Position numbers and translations under genes: made by a program
NCBI RefSeq assembly: GCF_004000865.1
Contig: NZ_BIMB01000014.1
Span: 62,001-126,000 of the forward strand
DNA length: 64,000 nucleotides
Source: Paenibacillus elgii NBRC 100335
GTDB taxonomy: Bacteria > Bacillota > Bacilli > Paenibacillales > NBRC-103111
Reading direction: 5' to 3'
Notes under the pieces: model-generated
What the model saw: only the letters and a program-made list of their open reading frames with translations
Told to the model about the DNA's origin: nothing
The model's database searches: none
Shown here: piece by piece, positions 25,829 through 33,278 of the stretch
Layout of the letters: each line of letters starts with the position of its first letter
Numbering within the stretch: position 1 is the stretch's first letter

Positions 25829-26724
25829 GGGCGTTCATCCGAATCTTTTCCCGTGGAAGGAAGATATTTTTGCTCCGCTGTCTGGAGCTCCCCGGCCCTT
25901 TGAAGCCGGAACACTTCCTCAAGCGTAGCGACACCGTCTTCTACATGGACAAGGCTCTTTTCCTGAAAAATTTGGCTGGATGTTTTTTTCATCGCCTCAA
26001 TCGAGGCCCGCAAATTATGGTTTGCCCAGATAACGAGGCTGACCCCGAGCTCCTGGAACCGGAGTGTCGGAGTGGTGTAATACTTGGTGGGCACGATCAC
26101 GACCGGCAGCCTTCCGCCCCATTCCTTCATAAACGATTCGATTTCCACGATGTCCGATCTCTTGCTGTGAATGAGAACAGCGTCAGCACCCGCCTGCCGG
26201 TAAGCCTCGGCTCGCCGTAGCGCCTCTTCCAGCCCCCATCCTGTGATAAACGCTTCCACTCTTGCCACGACGACAAAATCTTCGTCCGATTGCGTATCTT
26301 TCATCGCTTTAATTTTGCCGCAAAATTCATCCACATCAGCAAGCGGTTGAGCTTTGGCATGAATGAAGGAGTTGGTTTTCGGGAAGAGCTTATCTTCGAT
26401 ACAAACCCCTGCAATTTGGCGCTGTTCCAATTTTTTCACCAATCTTCTGGCATTGTTGAAGTTTCCGTAGCCGGTATCCCCGTCAAGCAAGATCGGAACA
26501 GACGTTGCGTCACTCATAAATTCCAAAACATCCAGCACCTGCGTCCAGGAAGCTTCATTGTTATCCCTTACTCCCATTGCCGCGGAGATGGATAATCCGC
26601 TGGCCCAGATGCCTCTGAACCCGGCCTCTTCGGCAATGGCAGCCGACAGCCCGCTATGGGCTTCCATAATAAATTCCAAATGTTGCGAGTTGATCATTTG
26701 TTTTAGTTGTTCTGTCTTTTTCAT
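25825..26724 (-). CDS. aepX: Phosphoenolpyruvate phosphomutase
   Basis: A 299-residue enzyme of the isocitrate lyase/PEP mutase superfamily that rearranges phosphoenolpyruvate to phosphonopyruvate, forming the C-P bond. The motif [11 protein letters not shown] matches the EDKxxxxxNS signature that separates true PEP mutases from methylisocitrate lyases and phosphonopyruvate hydrolases. [20 protein letters not shown] and [11 protein letters not shown] carry the Mg- and substrate-binding residues. It is the second gene of a five-gene operon. The presence of this enzyme means that the organism makes phosphonates rather than only degrading them. Confidence 0.96.
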   Translation of the reverse strand: MKKTEQLKQMINSQHLEFIMEAHSGLSAAIAEEAGFRGIWASGLSISAAMGVRDNNEASWTQVLDVLEFMSDATSVPILLDGDTGYGNFNNARRLVKKLEQRQIAGVCIEDKLFPKTNSFIHAKAQPLADVDEFCGKIKAMKDTQSDEDFVVVARVEAFITGWGLEEALRRAEAYRQAGADAVLIHSKRSDIVEIESFMKEWGGRLPVVIVPTKYYTTPTLRFQELGVSLVIWANHNLRASIEAMKKTSSQIFQEKSLVHVEDGVATLEEVFRLQRAGELQTAEQKYLPSTGKDSDERP

Positions 26725-26739
26725 TGGCCGTTTTCCTTT

Positions 26740-27477
26740 CTAGTTCATGAGCCGCCTCCGAATCAAACGCTTATTTTTCATAATTCTATGCAGCGGGGTC
26801 TTGTCTGGAAGTTGAGTGAACAACATATGGCCGGGCTTCGAATTGGCTTCGATAATCCATATACGGCCGTTTTTCTCAATCCCAAGATCAACTCCCAGTT
26901 CACGAATCGCATGCCGTTTATTGATGGTTCTAGCCATATGATGGGAGATCGTTGTTATTTTTCGCAGCGTGTCATTTACTTTTTTTCGATCCTTAAAGAG
27001 CCCCGATAACACCCGGTTGAGCTGTACCCCATGTCCGCCTTTGTGATAATTTGTGACGAACCGGCGCGGAGCGGCCACTCGGGCAGCCATACCGGAAATT
27101 TCCCATTTCTTATTCGGTTTCTGCATGTAAATTCTGGCGTCAAAAATCGATCCCTTATATTGGGCCAAACGAAGTCCCCGCTGCACCAGATATTGTCCGG
27201 ATGGTTGCAAATAAGACTGAATCGTCTTATATAAAGAGGCGGGACCGACGCGTGTGCGCCTAAGACCGCACCGGACCTCGTAGCCGTTGCGGACCCTATT
27301 GACTCGGATGATGCCGTTACCCCCGCTGCCATGATTGGGTTTGATGAAGATCGTCGAATACGATCTCAGCATCCTCAGAGCCCTCGCATGGGTAAACCAG
27401 AGCGTTTCGGGGATATGGTGCCGCAAAACGGAGTGCTGCAGCATTTCCCTATGTTTTTTCATTTTTCCAATTCCCAC
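26740..27477 (-). CDS. YheC/YheD family ATP-grasp protein, short form, first gene of phosphonate operon
   Basis: A 245-residue ATP-grasp protein related to the one at 22.8 kb and also lacking the N-terminal domain of full-length YheC/D. Motifs are IPETLWFTHARALRML, the ATP-binding IFIKPNHGSGGNGIIRV, YLVQRGLRLAQYKGSIFDAR and the metal-binding RIWIIEANSKPGHMLF. I use the GTG at 27477, preceded by GAGG, though an ATG five codons later is possible. It lies 15 bases upstream of PEP mutase and heads the operon. The two ATP-grasp proteins bracketing a complete aminoethylphosphonate pathway suggest two successive ligations or a heteromeric ligase. This is inference from gene order. Confidence 0.82.
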   Translation of the reverse strand: MGIGKMKKHREMLQHSVLRHHIPETLWFTHARALRMLRSYSTIFIKPNHGSGGNGIIRVNRVRNGYEVRCGLRRTRVGPASLYKTIQSYLQPSGQYLVQRGLRLAQYKGSIFDARIYMQKPNKKWEISGMAARVAAPRRFVTNYHKGGHGVQLNRVLSGLFKDRKKVNDTLRKITTISHHMARTINKRHAIRELGVDLGIEKNGRIWIIEANSKPGHMLFTQLPDKTPLHRIMKNKRLIRRRLMN

Positions 27478-27628
27478 GGCTATCCTCTTTTCTCCTTAAT
27501 ATTTTTTTTACATTTTATGATGAATATAAATTTCAAACACGGTGTAAACCTATAGTTCAAAAATAATGGTGTGCTTCTACAGGGAACGATGTCCTAGTAT
27601 TCTTTGGTTGGTTACTTTGGACATAGAA

Positions 27629-27648
27629 AAACAGAGCCGCCTGACGGC
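27629..27648 (-). terminator. Terminator of the first YjcZ-like gene
   Basis: GCCG and CGGC arms followed on the minus strand by CTGTTTTT. It corresponds in position to the stronger terminator at 28030-28051 of the duplicate. Confidence 0.55.
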
Positions 27649-27701
27649 GACCCTTCTAATTAACTCCATATTTTTAAAATTTACATGCGATAAACCGGTG
27701 C

Positions 27702-27794
27702 TTAAATAAAACAGATACTGCAAGCAACGATAACAAGCAGGATGAAAAGAACCAGAATCACGCCTGTGGAAGTAAAACCTCTTACACAACTCAT
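27702..27794 (-). CDS. YjcZ-like sporulation micro-protein (copy 1, 30 residues)
   Basis: A 30-residue hydrophobic protein starting MSCVRGFTSTGVILVLFILL and ending VACSICFI. The short polar N-terminus followed by a single helix VILVLFILLVIV is the pattern of the YjcZ/YhfH-type sporulation micro-proteins of Bacillus and Paenibacillus. AAGGAG lies nine bases before the ATG. It is a diverged duplicate of the gene at 28082-28180 and has lost the glycine-rich GGFGG stretch of that copy. An AC-N16-AATACACTA promoter upstream fits mother-cell expression. Confidence 0.75.
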   Translation of the reverse strand: MSCVRGFTSTGVILVLFILLVIVACSICFI

Positions 27795-27856
27795 TAGTCA
27801 ACACTCCTTTGGGTATTATTGAGTATCGGCTTGATCCCTCCCGAGTACCCATGATT

Positions 27857-27883
27857 TAGTGTATTCGTTAGTGGAAAGATTGT
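27857..27883 (-). promoter_or_regulatory. Sigma-K-like promoter of the first YjcZ-like gene
   Basis: On the minus strand AC, a 16-base spacer and AATACACTA (27865-27857) match the sigma-K pattern AC-N16/17-CATANNNTA except for the first base of the -10. It lies 63 bases before the start codon, at the same place as the better match of the duplicate. Confidence 0.6.
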
Positions 27884-28029
27884 TTGGACAAATAACAGGT
27901 AACAAATGACATGCAATTATATAAGCCCGCATTCCCGTCTGTACAAGTCACTTCCTGAAATAAGCGTCACTCATCATTCGATGACATCTGCCGTTTCTGC
28001 ACCTATCCAGATAATGAAAATTACAGCAC

Positions 28030-28051
28030 AAAAAAAAGAGCCGCCTGCGGC
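28030..28051 (-). terminator. Terminator of the second YjcZ-like gene
   Basis: On the minus strand GCCGCAGGCGGC folds into a tight hairpin followed by eight T. Confidence 0.85.
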
Positions 28052-28081
28052 GACCCCTCCAAAATAAAGCTCGATTTCATG

Positions 28082-28180
28082 TTAGAACCAAAGACTGCAG
28101 CTAATAATTACCAACAGAATAAAAAGAACAAGAATCACGCCTGTCGAAGTAAAACCACCGAAGCCTCCAACGGAGCTCAT
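28082..28180 (-). CDS. YjcZ-like sporulation micro-protein (copy 2, 32 residues)
   Basis: A 32-residue protein beginning MSSVGGFGGFTSTGVILVLF. The glycine-rich start followed by one hydrophobic helix and a tryptophan near the end is the classical form of the YjcZ family, small proteins named from a sporulation gene of Bacillus subtilis and thought to insert in forespore or spore membranes. AAAGGAG precedes the ATG. A near-perfect sigma-K promoter lies 64 bases upstream. It shares FTSTGVILVLFILLVI with the neighbouring copy, showing that the pair arose by tandem duplication. Confidence 0.82.
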   Translation of the reverse strand: MSSVGGFGGFTSTGVILVLFILLVIISCSLWF

Positions 28181-28243
28181 TAGTCAACACTCCTTTAAAT
28201 AGTATTGAGTACCGTCTTGATCACTTCGCGGTAACTCTAATCC

Positions 28244-28271
28244 TACAATATGCAGATACAGAATTGAATGT
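28244..28271 (-). promoter_or_regulatory. Sigma-K-like promoter of the second YjcZ-like gene
   Basis: On the minus strand AC, a 17-base spacer and CATATTGTA (28252-28244) match the sigma-K consensus AC-N16/17-CATANNNTA exactly. Confidence 0.7.
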
Positions 28272-28523
28272 ATAGACTACTGACAGGTGGCAATTGACAT
28301 GCAATTATATCAGCCCACATTCCCGTCTGTACCTGCCAATTTGGCAGAACGGAAGCGTCAAATAGCCCACGTTGATCGGATAAGGTACCATTTTACGAAA
28401 TGTAGTTACAATTCAGTTGGAACGTTTCGTCCGGATATCCGCTCGCCATGTCCAAGAACGAGTGAATAAAACAAGGGAACTGCCGCTAATGCAAATAAAA
28501 AGAGGCTTTTTGGCCTCTTTCAG

Positions 28524-28559
28524 AAAAAAAACGATGCTCCTAAGTAACTAGGAACATCG
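28524..28559 (-). terminator. Rho-independent terminator after the DUF2935 gene
   Basis: On the minus strand GCGATGTTCCTA and TAGGAGCATCG pair with one bulge and are followed by eight T. Confidence 0.85.
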
Positions 28560-28582
28560 CTTAACCCGGTTCATTCCTGTCG

Positions 28583-29392
28583 TCAATATGATTCGGAGCC
28601 ATTCCGGCCTTGTAAGAAGTGTTCAAACATATCTAGAATGACAAGAAAATGCTCGGCTTCCCTAAATACATGATCCGCTAACAGTGGATGAATAATGCTT
28701 TTTATACGACAGTCGTTTATTAAATCGCGCGCGGTTTTCTTAAAGTCGCGCAAAGATTTGACGGATACTTTATTCTGACCGACAAATTGGCTCAGCAGAG
28801 GAACCGTCTGGGATTGGGGGCGCATGGAGCTTAAATCTATAGCTTGAAAGACAAGCTGGTCAAAATCATGGCTAAATTCTCGCGCTTGTTCCACCAGCTT
28901 TCGTTCTGACGGATCAAGCAAATGACCGATGAATTTGGCATGGTCGGCCATGATTTTTAAGAAAAATACGTTTTCGTCGATAATGGCATCGGGTAGCGGT
29001 TCGAGCCTTCCGGCGTTCAGCTCGGCCAATCGATTTCTAAAATAGTTTGCTTCGCGGCTTATATGATCAACCAATAGCGGGAAGTTATTGGCCCCGGGTA
29101 ATTGGCAGCTCAGGATTAGCCCCAACACTTTTCTTTTAAAAGCCCAAATATAGCTGGCCGCCGTGTAAACTTCCGTATTAAATTGGCGAATCGTCTGCGG
29201 ATCCGTATTCGCTTCATAAGCGTGCGATTTGAGTTCAATTTGTTCAAATACCGCATAAAATTGATTGGCTTCATGAATCAACTGAGTATCTTCGCATCGG
29301 AAGCCTAGTCTAAGAAAAAAGGAATGTTCCTTCATAATACGGGACCAAAACCTTATTTCTTCAAGCGAACGAGCAACGAACAGATCCGACAT
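28583..29392 (-). CDS. DUF2935 family protein
   Basis: A 269-residue soluble, all-alpha protein with two halves of similar pattern, typical of DUF2935 (ferritin-like/hemerythrin-like helical bundles of Bacillus and Clostridium). Repeated features include EIRFWSRIMKEHSFFLRLG in the first half and DENVFFLKIMADHAKFIGHL in the second, each with conserved His and Glu residues on helices that could bind metal. I start it at the ATG at 29392, with GGAGG seven bases upstream, six codons inside the longest frame. It stands alone with its own terminator. Function is not established for the family; a role in sporulation or metal storage is only a guess. Confidence 0.85.
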   Translation of the reverse strand: MSDLFVARSLEEIRFWSRIMKEHSFFLRLGFRCEDTQLIHEANQFYAVFEQIELKSHAYEANTDPQTIRQFNTEVYTAASYIWAFKRKVLGLILSCQLPGANNFPLLVDHISREANYFRNRLAELNAGRLEPLPDAIIDENVFFLKIMADHAKFIGHLLDPSERKLVEQAREFSHDFDQLVFQAIDLSSMRPQSQTVPLLSQFVGQNKVSVKSLRDFKKTARDLINDCRIKSIIHPLLADHVFREAEHFLVILDMFEHFLQGRNGSESY

Positions 29393-30029
29393 GGACATTC
29401 CTCCCCGCATTTAAATGCTTCCTTCTTCTATAATGCCTATGCGGTCCATTCGGTTTTAAGATCAATTACTTACCCGATTCCGTCATCCGATCGTACATCT
29501 TTCGAATGCCCTGCCTGTTTAATTCCGACCTTCCGTGAAATATCGTCAACTCCGGGTGATGCTTGATTCGGCGCACATAGGAAGCGGCCGATAACGTGGT
29601 CTCCATCCCTTTCGACGCCGCCCGGATCGAGCAGGCCATTGCCACGCAGTTAAGGCGGAGACGCCTGCCGGGGCTCCGCAACCCGTACGACGACCTTACG
29701 GCTCATCCGGAGAAGGAGCTGGCCGAGCAGCTCGCCCGTCTTCAAACGCTACCTAGCGTTTGGAATAAGTTGAATTAAGAGGTAATAAAAAAGGGCCGGC
29801 CCAAAAGTTTGTGGCTGGCCTATTGCGTTCCTCATGCTCGAATTGACCAATGTTTTGTAGCAACGATTTCGGCATGCTGTTCTTTTAACCGATGCGTTGA
29901 ACGACACTTTTCTTTCTATGTCTACACTTCATATTAAAAATAGATAGAATATTATGGTAATATATTGAAAAATAACTGTATTTTTGAAATATATTGTGTT
30001 ATTATTTTACTTATAAGGGAGGTTAATAC
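29393..30029. other. Intergenic region with a likely gene remnant
   Basis: Overlapping open frames of about 60-70 codons lie at 29466-29681 (minus) and 29596-29778 (plus). The plus frame ends NPYDDLTAHPEKELAEQL..WNKLN and looks protein-like, but neither has a good ribosome binding site and neither was recognised. A GC-rich hairpin with a minus-strand CTTTTTT tail follows at about 29788-29822. From 29900 the sequence turns AT-rich and forms the leader of the TPR gene. I read the block as the decayed end of an older gene. Confidence 0.4.
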
Positions 30030-31085
30030 ATGATTATACATCCCAATATGGAATTAGAAGATATTTTGTCGGAGGACAAGCCATTGTCATGCTCGCAAAT
30101 GTATTCAATAGCAGAGCATCTCTTTAAGCTCGGGAGAAAAAAAGATGCTGTTCCTTTCTTTCGTTATGTCGTAAATCATGAACAAGAATGCGATCATGAA
30201 CAATTCATCATGAGTCAGTACCGTTTATTTCTGGCTTTAATAGGGATTGGCGCAGAGGAAAATAAAGAAGCCTTGCTTCGTTTTGAGTCTTACTACAACC
30301 AATTGCCGGAACATGTCCGGTTAGATGCTATACTGCAAATGGCAAACGTTTACTATACGTTTTGGGATTGGGACAAAGTGGAAAGCTATGCGGATGAATT
30401 ACATACCTTGGCAAAAAAGCGATACGATCAAAAACTATCAGATCATTTTGAAGATGAGCCAACAGAACGTCATTTGGTCGTATATTATGGACAAGGATTC
30501 CTCCTGAAAGGGATCGCATTAACTATGCAAGGAAAATACGAAGAAGCGAAACCTTATGTGAAAGAGTATTCCGATCTTGGATGGTTTGAGCTTCTGGACG
30601 AAACCGGGAGAAGGGAGGTTGAGAAATTTCGAATTTGGGGTAAGGGGAATATGTATACGCTGGAGCTCATGACCGGGAACAAAAACGTGCTGCATGATTT
30701 TGCCAAATTCCTTGATGAACACCCGGAATATACTTTACCTTATTTGCTCAGTATTATGGAAGCCGCTAACAAATTCAATCTTCTCATCGATGAAATTATT
30801 GAGCGTTTTTGCCAAAGAATCCCCCCTTTAAATTCATCTATAAGCTATATCAACGGCACGCAATTGTTTCACTATTGGTATGAGAAATCGATCTACAGCT
30901 TTAATAACGGAAAAATTGGCGACGGGATCAATGAACTGCTGTATGCTTTGTACCTTTCTCGTAAAATACAATACTATTCCGGATTTGAGCGATGTATTAC
31001 GTTATTCGAAGATCATGACGAATACGCCACGGAACAGCAAAAGAGGGAGTACAAAAACATATTGAATGGAGTGTCTGAACAATGA
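30030..31085 (+). CDS. TPR-type peptide-receptor protein (Rap/AimR/AloR-like) without DNA-binding domain
   Basis: A 351-residue all-helical protein built of TPR-like repeats. Stretches such as RLDAILQMANVYYTFWDWDK, RHLVVYYGQGFLLKGIALTM and DLGWFELLDETGRREVEKF are, from memory, typical of a large Paenibacillus receptor family whose members usually carry an N-terminal XRE helix-turn-helix. That domain is missing here: the protein starts MIIHPNMELEDILSEDKP and goes straight into helices, and no helix-turn-helix could be found upstream. GGGAGG lies seven bases before the ATG. The stop overlaps the start of a small secreted pro-peptide (ATGA), the arrangement of Rap-Phr and Aim/Alo quorum-sensing cassettes. 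It would therefore bind the imported peptide and act by protein-protein contact. Confidence 0.75.
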   Translation: MIIHPNMELEDILSEDKPLSCSQMYSIAEHLFKLGRKKDAVPFFRYVVNHEQECDHEQFIMSQYRLFLALIGIGAEENKEALLRFESYYNQLPEHVRLDAILQMANVYYTFWDWDKVESYADELHTLAKKRYDQKLSDHFEDEPTERHLVVYYGQGFLLKGIALTMQGKYEEAKPYVKEYSDLGWFELLDETGRREVEKFRIWGKGNMYTLELMTGNKNVLHDFAKFLDEHPEYTLPYLLSIMEAANKFNLLIDEIIERFCQRIPPLNSSISYINGTQLFHYWYEKSIYSFNNGKIGDGINELLYALYLSRKIQYYSGFERCITLFEDHDEYATEQQKREYKNILNGVSEQ

Positions 31086-31210
31086 AAAAAATATTGTTGT
31101 CACTGCTCATGGCACTAATGTTATTGAATGGCGGACACTTAACAGAGGCGCATCCTATCACGGCAGATAAGCTGGATCAGACAGATCACCATGGCGGAGT
31201 TGGCGGCTGA
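31082..31210 (+). CDS. Secreted Phr/AimP/AloP-like signalling pro-peptide (42 residues)
   Basis: The frame opens within the stop codon of the TPR gene (ATGA). It has a classical signal sequence, MKKILLSLLMALMLLNGG, then a short polar region and a glycine- and histidine-rich end, DHHGGVGG. This is the layout of Rap-Phr and Paenibacillus Alo systems, in which the exported precursor is cut to a 5-8 residue C-terminal peptide, re-imported by oligopeptide permease and bound by the TPR receptor. HHGGVGG is the most likely mature region, though the exact cut is unknown. A terminator follows within 20 bases. Confidence 0.75.
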   Translation: MKKILLSLLMALMLLNGGHLTEAHPITADKLDQTDHHGGVGG

Positions 31211-31227
31211 CGTTATATAAAGAAGAT

Positions 31228-31277
31228 AAAGGGCTGTTCCAGAATGCCATGAACTTGGCAGTGGAAGGGCCCTTTTT
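31228..31277 (+). terminator. Terminator of the receptor/pro-peptide operon
   Basis: AAAGGGC with TTCC and GGAA with GCCCTTT close a long hairpin followed by TTTTT on the plus strand. Confidence 0.75.
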
Positions 31278-31285
31278 ACAATAGT

Positions 31286-31786
31286 TCACGGTGTTAGAAT
31301 GACTAACTTTTCTACGTCAAACCAGTCTTTTTCCCCCATTTTTCCAATAACTGATGCAAGCATTTCTTTGGTAAAAGCTTCATAGTTAAATAACTCTGCC
31401 GTCATCTCGAATTTTTTCGCGTAATAGTTCCCTTTGGAGTCCTTTGCATATACCAAATATTTACTGACTTCACTGTTGCCATCCGGATATTCAAACTGTA
31501 ATATATATATTTCATTTATGCCCTTCGACATGATATGTTCCTGTCTTTTATGTATCGAATTAATCCATTGTATAACGTTACTTTTTTCTTTTTCGTCAAA
31601 AAAAACATTAATCAGTTCCGGTTGAGTTTTATAGGAATCTGAACGATACAGATGGATGTTAATCAATCTTAAGTCGTTGGCCGGGAATACATCCGATAAC
31701 GCTTGATTATTATTAATGTTCTCATTCGTTGCAAGAGAGCAGCCCGGCAGTAAAAAAATTAGTATTAAAAAATATACATATTTCAT
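31286..31786 (-). CDS. Predicted lipoprotein, function unknown
   Basis: A 166-residue exported protein. The signal peptide MKYVYFLILIFLLPGC ends in a lipobox with C16 as the lipidation site. The mature part is AT-rich in codon use and alternates charged and aromatic residues (INEIYILQFEYPDGNSEVSK, YYAKKFEMTAELFNYEAF), suggesting a small alpha/beta domain. I do not recognise the family. It lies convergent to the receptor/pro-peptide operon. Confidence 0.7.
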   Translation of the reverse strand: MKYVYFLILIFLLPGCSLATNENINNNQALSDVFPANDLRLINIHLYRSDSYKTQPELINVFFDEKEKSNVIQWINSIHKRQEHIMSKGINEIYILQFEYPDGNSEVSKYLVYAKDSKGNYYAKKFEMTAELFNYEAFTKEMLASVIGKMGEKDWFDVEKLVILTP

Positions 31787-32086
31787 TTTTCAATACAACT
31801 CCTTATACTAACAAAAGCCTAACTGACAATTTGAGAAAAAGCGCACATAAGAAGAACCTGCGGCATCAAGGATCTGCTTTTCGCTTTAGCTATGTTATAT
31901 GAAATCGACGGCACGAATGAACAACTAGGAATTCAAAAGAAAGTGGAAGAAATGCCCGGCGAAAAGAAATATGATTAATGGAATTGACGATTACTATAAA
32001 ACAAAACATACATAAGTCTGGTTGCAACTTATTAATAATGAAAATTAAAAAAGGATCGATCTTAAATAGAGCGATACAAGAAGACA
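31787..32086. other. AT-rich gap with a short coding remnant
   Basis: On the plus strand 31865-31978 reads as an open frame without a start, ending KKVEEMPGEKKYD before a stop. It includes DLLFALAMLYEIDGTNEQLG, which is protein-like. No ribosome binding site or complete gene was found, so I regard it as a fragment of a lost gene. Confidence 0.4.
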
Positions 32087-32881
32087 TCAACCTGAGATTA
32101 TAGCATTTACCAGTTGCAATACTTGACTGTTGCTAAGTTTCATGTATGATGCAATATTACTTATATCCATTTTCTTATCACCAAGCTTTGATAGTTGATC
32201 TTCTGTAATCATTTTCGATTTTAAATGTATAATCGAGTCTTGCTCCTTTTGTTCCCGGGAAATTAACAAAGGATGATAAAGGGCACCCTCAACCTTTCCA
32301 AATGTTAAAGTAGCATATTTAAAATTAGTTGCATCGCCTTCTATTGTGTTTTCGTAAGTGGATATTCCTGTATCAAAGGTATGATTTATTGGTAATTGCC
32401 CAATAAGATTAGCTTTCTCGTCAAATAATCTTAAAGTGCCTCCAAGATCATTTTGAGGAATATCATTCTTAATTTGGAAGGATACTCTCGAATTGATTCC
32501 TTCCTTAGTAACTTTAATATTTCCATATGCCATATGGTTGTTTGTTATATATGGGAGTGCCGCTGAAGTTACATCATTAACGAGATATTCAGATGGAATG
32601 GGAGCGGGTTCTTGGCCATTCACTCCATAATTGATGATTACTCTTTTCTCTACAGAGTCGTATCCAATATTCATACTGCTATTCTCGGCAATGAACCTAA
32701 TCGGAACGTAAGCATGGCCGTTATAGTTTAGACTTGTGTATTCTTCGGGAAGTTGCTTTTCTACACTGTTAAAAATATATTTAACTGAAAAAAAGGACAC
32801 CTCTGGAGAGTTGGATGCAAGTGTCGAGGCTCCAAGGGACAAACTTGCGCCAACTATTGCACCCATAACAAATTTTTTCAA
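32087..32881 (-). CDS. Exported stalk-domain (copper amine oxidase N-terminal-like) protein
   Basis: A 264-residue secreted protein with a signal peptide (MKKFVMGAIVGASLSLGAST). One 'copper amine oxidase N-terminal' stalk domain follows (SLNYNGHAYVPIRFIAENSS, then VEKRVIINYG). Despite the name these domains in Paenibacillus are structural and not oxidases. A beta-rich middle (GINSRVSFQIKNDIPQND) and a helical C-terminus ending SNSQVLQLVNAIISG complete it. It is organised like the protein at 42.5 kb but is not closely similar. Role probably in the cell wall or spore envelope. Confidence 0.8.
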   Translation of the reverse strand: MKKFVMGAIVGASLSLGASTLASNSPEVSFFSVKYIFNSVEKQLPEEYTSLNYNGHAYVPIRFIAENSSMNIGYDSVEKRVIINYGVNGQEPAPIPSEYLVNDVTSAALPYITNNHMAYGNIKVTKEGINSRVSFQIKNDIPQNDLGGTLRLFDEKANLIGQLPINHTFDTGISTYENTIEGDATNFKYATLTFGKVEGALYHPLLISREQKEQDSIIHLKSKMITEDQLSKLGDKKMDISNIASYMKLSNSQVLQLVNAIISG

Positions 32882-32952
32882 AAGAAATCACCCTTTCATC
32901 TGAACCTTAATGAATTAAACGAACTAAATTAATTGAAAGTTACGTGATTTCC

Positions 32953-32994
32953 AAAAAATATGCATCCCCCTTAATTCAAGGAAGATGCATATTT
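32953..32994 (-). terminator. Orphan terminator hairpin
   Basis: AAATATGCATC and GATGCATATTT form an 11-base stem, followed on the minus strand by TTTTTT. The only minus-strand coding sequence feeding it is a 33-codon remnant at 33007-33108. Confidence 0.65.
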
Positions 32995-33006
32995 GATAAT
33001 TAGTGT

Positions 33007-33108
33007 TTAATTAAATCTGATGCTCACTTGGCTCTCGGTATAAGGAGTAATTAAATTAGGTAAAATTTCTGAGCCAGCAAAACTCCCATGACCTATTGCG
33101 CTAACCAT
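33007..33108 (-). pseudogene. C-terminal remnant of a lost exported protein (possible)
   Basis: A 33-codon minus-strand frame starting MVSAIGHGSFAGSEILPNLI and ending VSIRFN, directly followed by a strong terminator. The end looks like that of a beta-rich surface protein, but there is no ribosome binding site. It probably represents the tail of a deleted gene. Confidence 0.3.
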
Positions 33109-33235
33109 GCAAAAGCAGTATGAAGAAGCAAAAAAATATGTTTCCAAACGCACCATCGTGAACTATCAAGAAATCGATGTAACTCGCTTGCAAGAAAAAA
33201 TCTGTTTCTTTTATGAAATTTCCAATAAATGCTAA
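33107..33235 (+). pseudogene. 42-codon plus-strand remnant of unknown origin
   Basis: The frame begins MQKQYEEAKKYVSKRTIVNY and ends FFYEISNKC. YEEAKKYV resembles a TPR helix, like KYEEAKPYV in the receptor at 30.0 kb, but the rest does not match. No ribosome binding site precedes it. It abuts the minus-strand remnant, as if two gene fragments had been joined by deletion. The remaining bases of the 32882-33278 gap contain nothing else that I can support. Confidence 0.35.
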
Positions 33236-33236
33236 A

Positions 33237-33272
33237 GGCATCTTTATTTTCACAAAAAGAAAATAAGATGCC
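33237..33272 (-). terminator. Hairpin after the polysaccharide deacetylase gene
   Basis: GGCATCTTTATTTTC and GAAAATAAGATGCC form a long stem with a short loop. The following T-run on the minus strand is weak, so termination strength is uncertain. Confidence 0.65.
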
Positions 33273-33278
33273 CTCCTG

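Larger units (their letters stand above)
27629..28333. repeat. Tandem duplication of a ~388-bp micro-gene unit
   Basis: Two diverged copies of one unit lie head to tail: terminator (27629 and 28030 on), YjcZ-like gene (27702-27794 and 28082-28180), promoter, and a conserved upstream tract beginning GACATGCAATTATAT (27908-27944 and 28297-28333). The offset is 386-389 bases throughout. The terminators, ribosome binding site context AAAGGAGTGTTGACTAATG and the C-terminal half of the proteins are the best conserved parts. Confidence 0.85.
28181..28582. other. Intergenic region: duplicated promoter tract and two terminator hairpins
   Basis: This gap holds the promoter and upstream tract of the second YjcZ-like gene (to 28333), then about 150 bases without a supported gene. 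A hairpin AGAGGC-CAAAAA-GCCTCT with TTTTATTT on the minus strand lies at about 28499-28520, next to the DUF2935 terminator. Confidence 0.6.

Noticed and set aside
22807..27477. Phosphonate degradation operon
   Set aside because: PEP mutase with the EDKxxxxxNS motif and phosphonopyruvate decarboxylase are biosynthetic; no phosphonatase (PhnX) or C-P lyase gene is present.
27577..28340. Insertion-sequence-like duplicated segment
   Set aside because: The repeated unit holds only a micro-gene with its promoter and terminator; no transposase or target-site duplication was found.
28287..28469. 60-codon plus-strand frame
   Set aside because: It covers the duplicated promoter tract, lacks a ribosome binding site and is not conserved in the first copy of the duplication.
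31890..32090. 66-codon minus-strand frame with hydrophobic residues
   Set aside because: AT-rich sequence gives chance hydrophobic codons; it overlaps a more protein-like plus-strand remnant and the end of the stalk-domain gene, and has no ribosome binding site.
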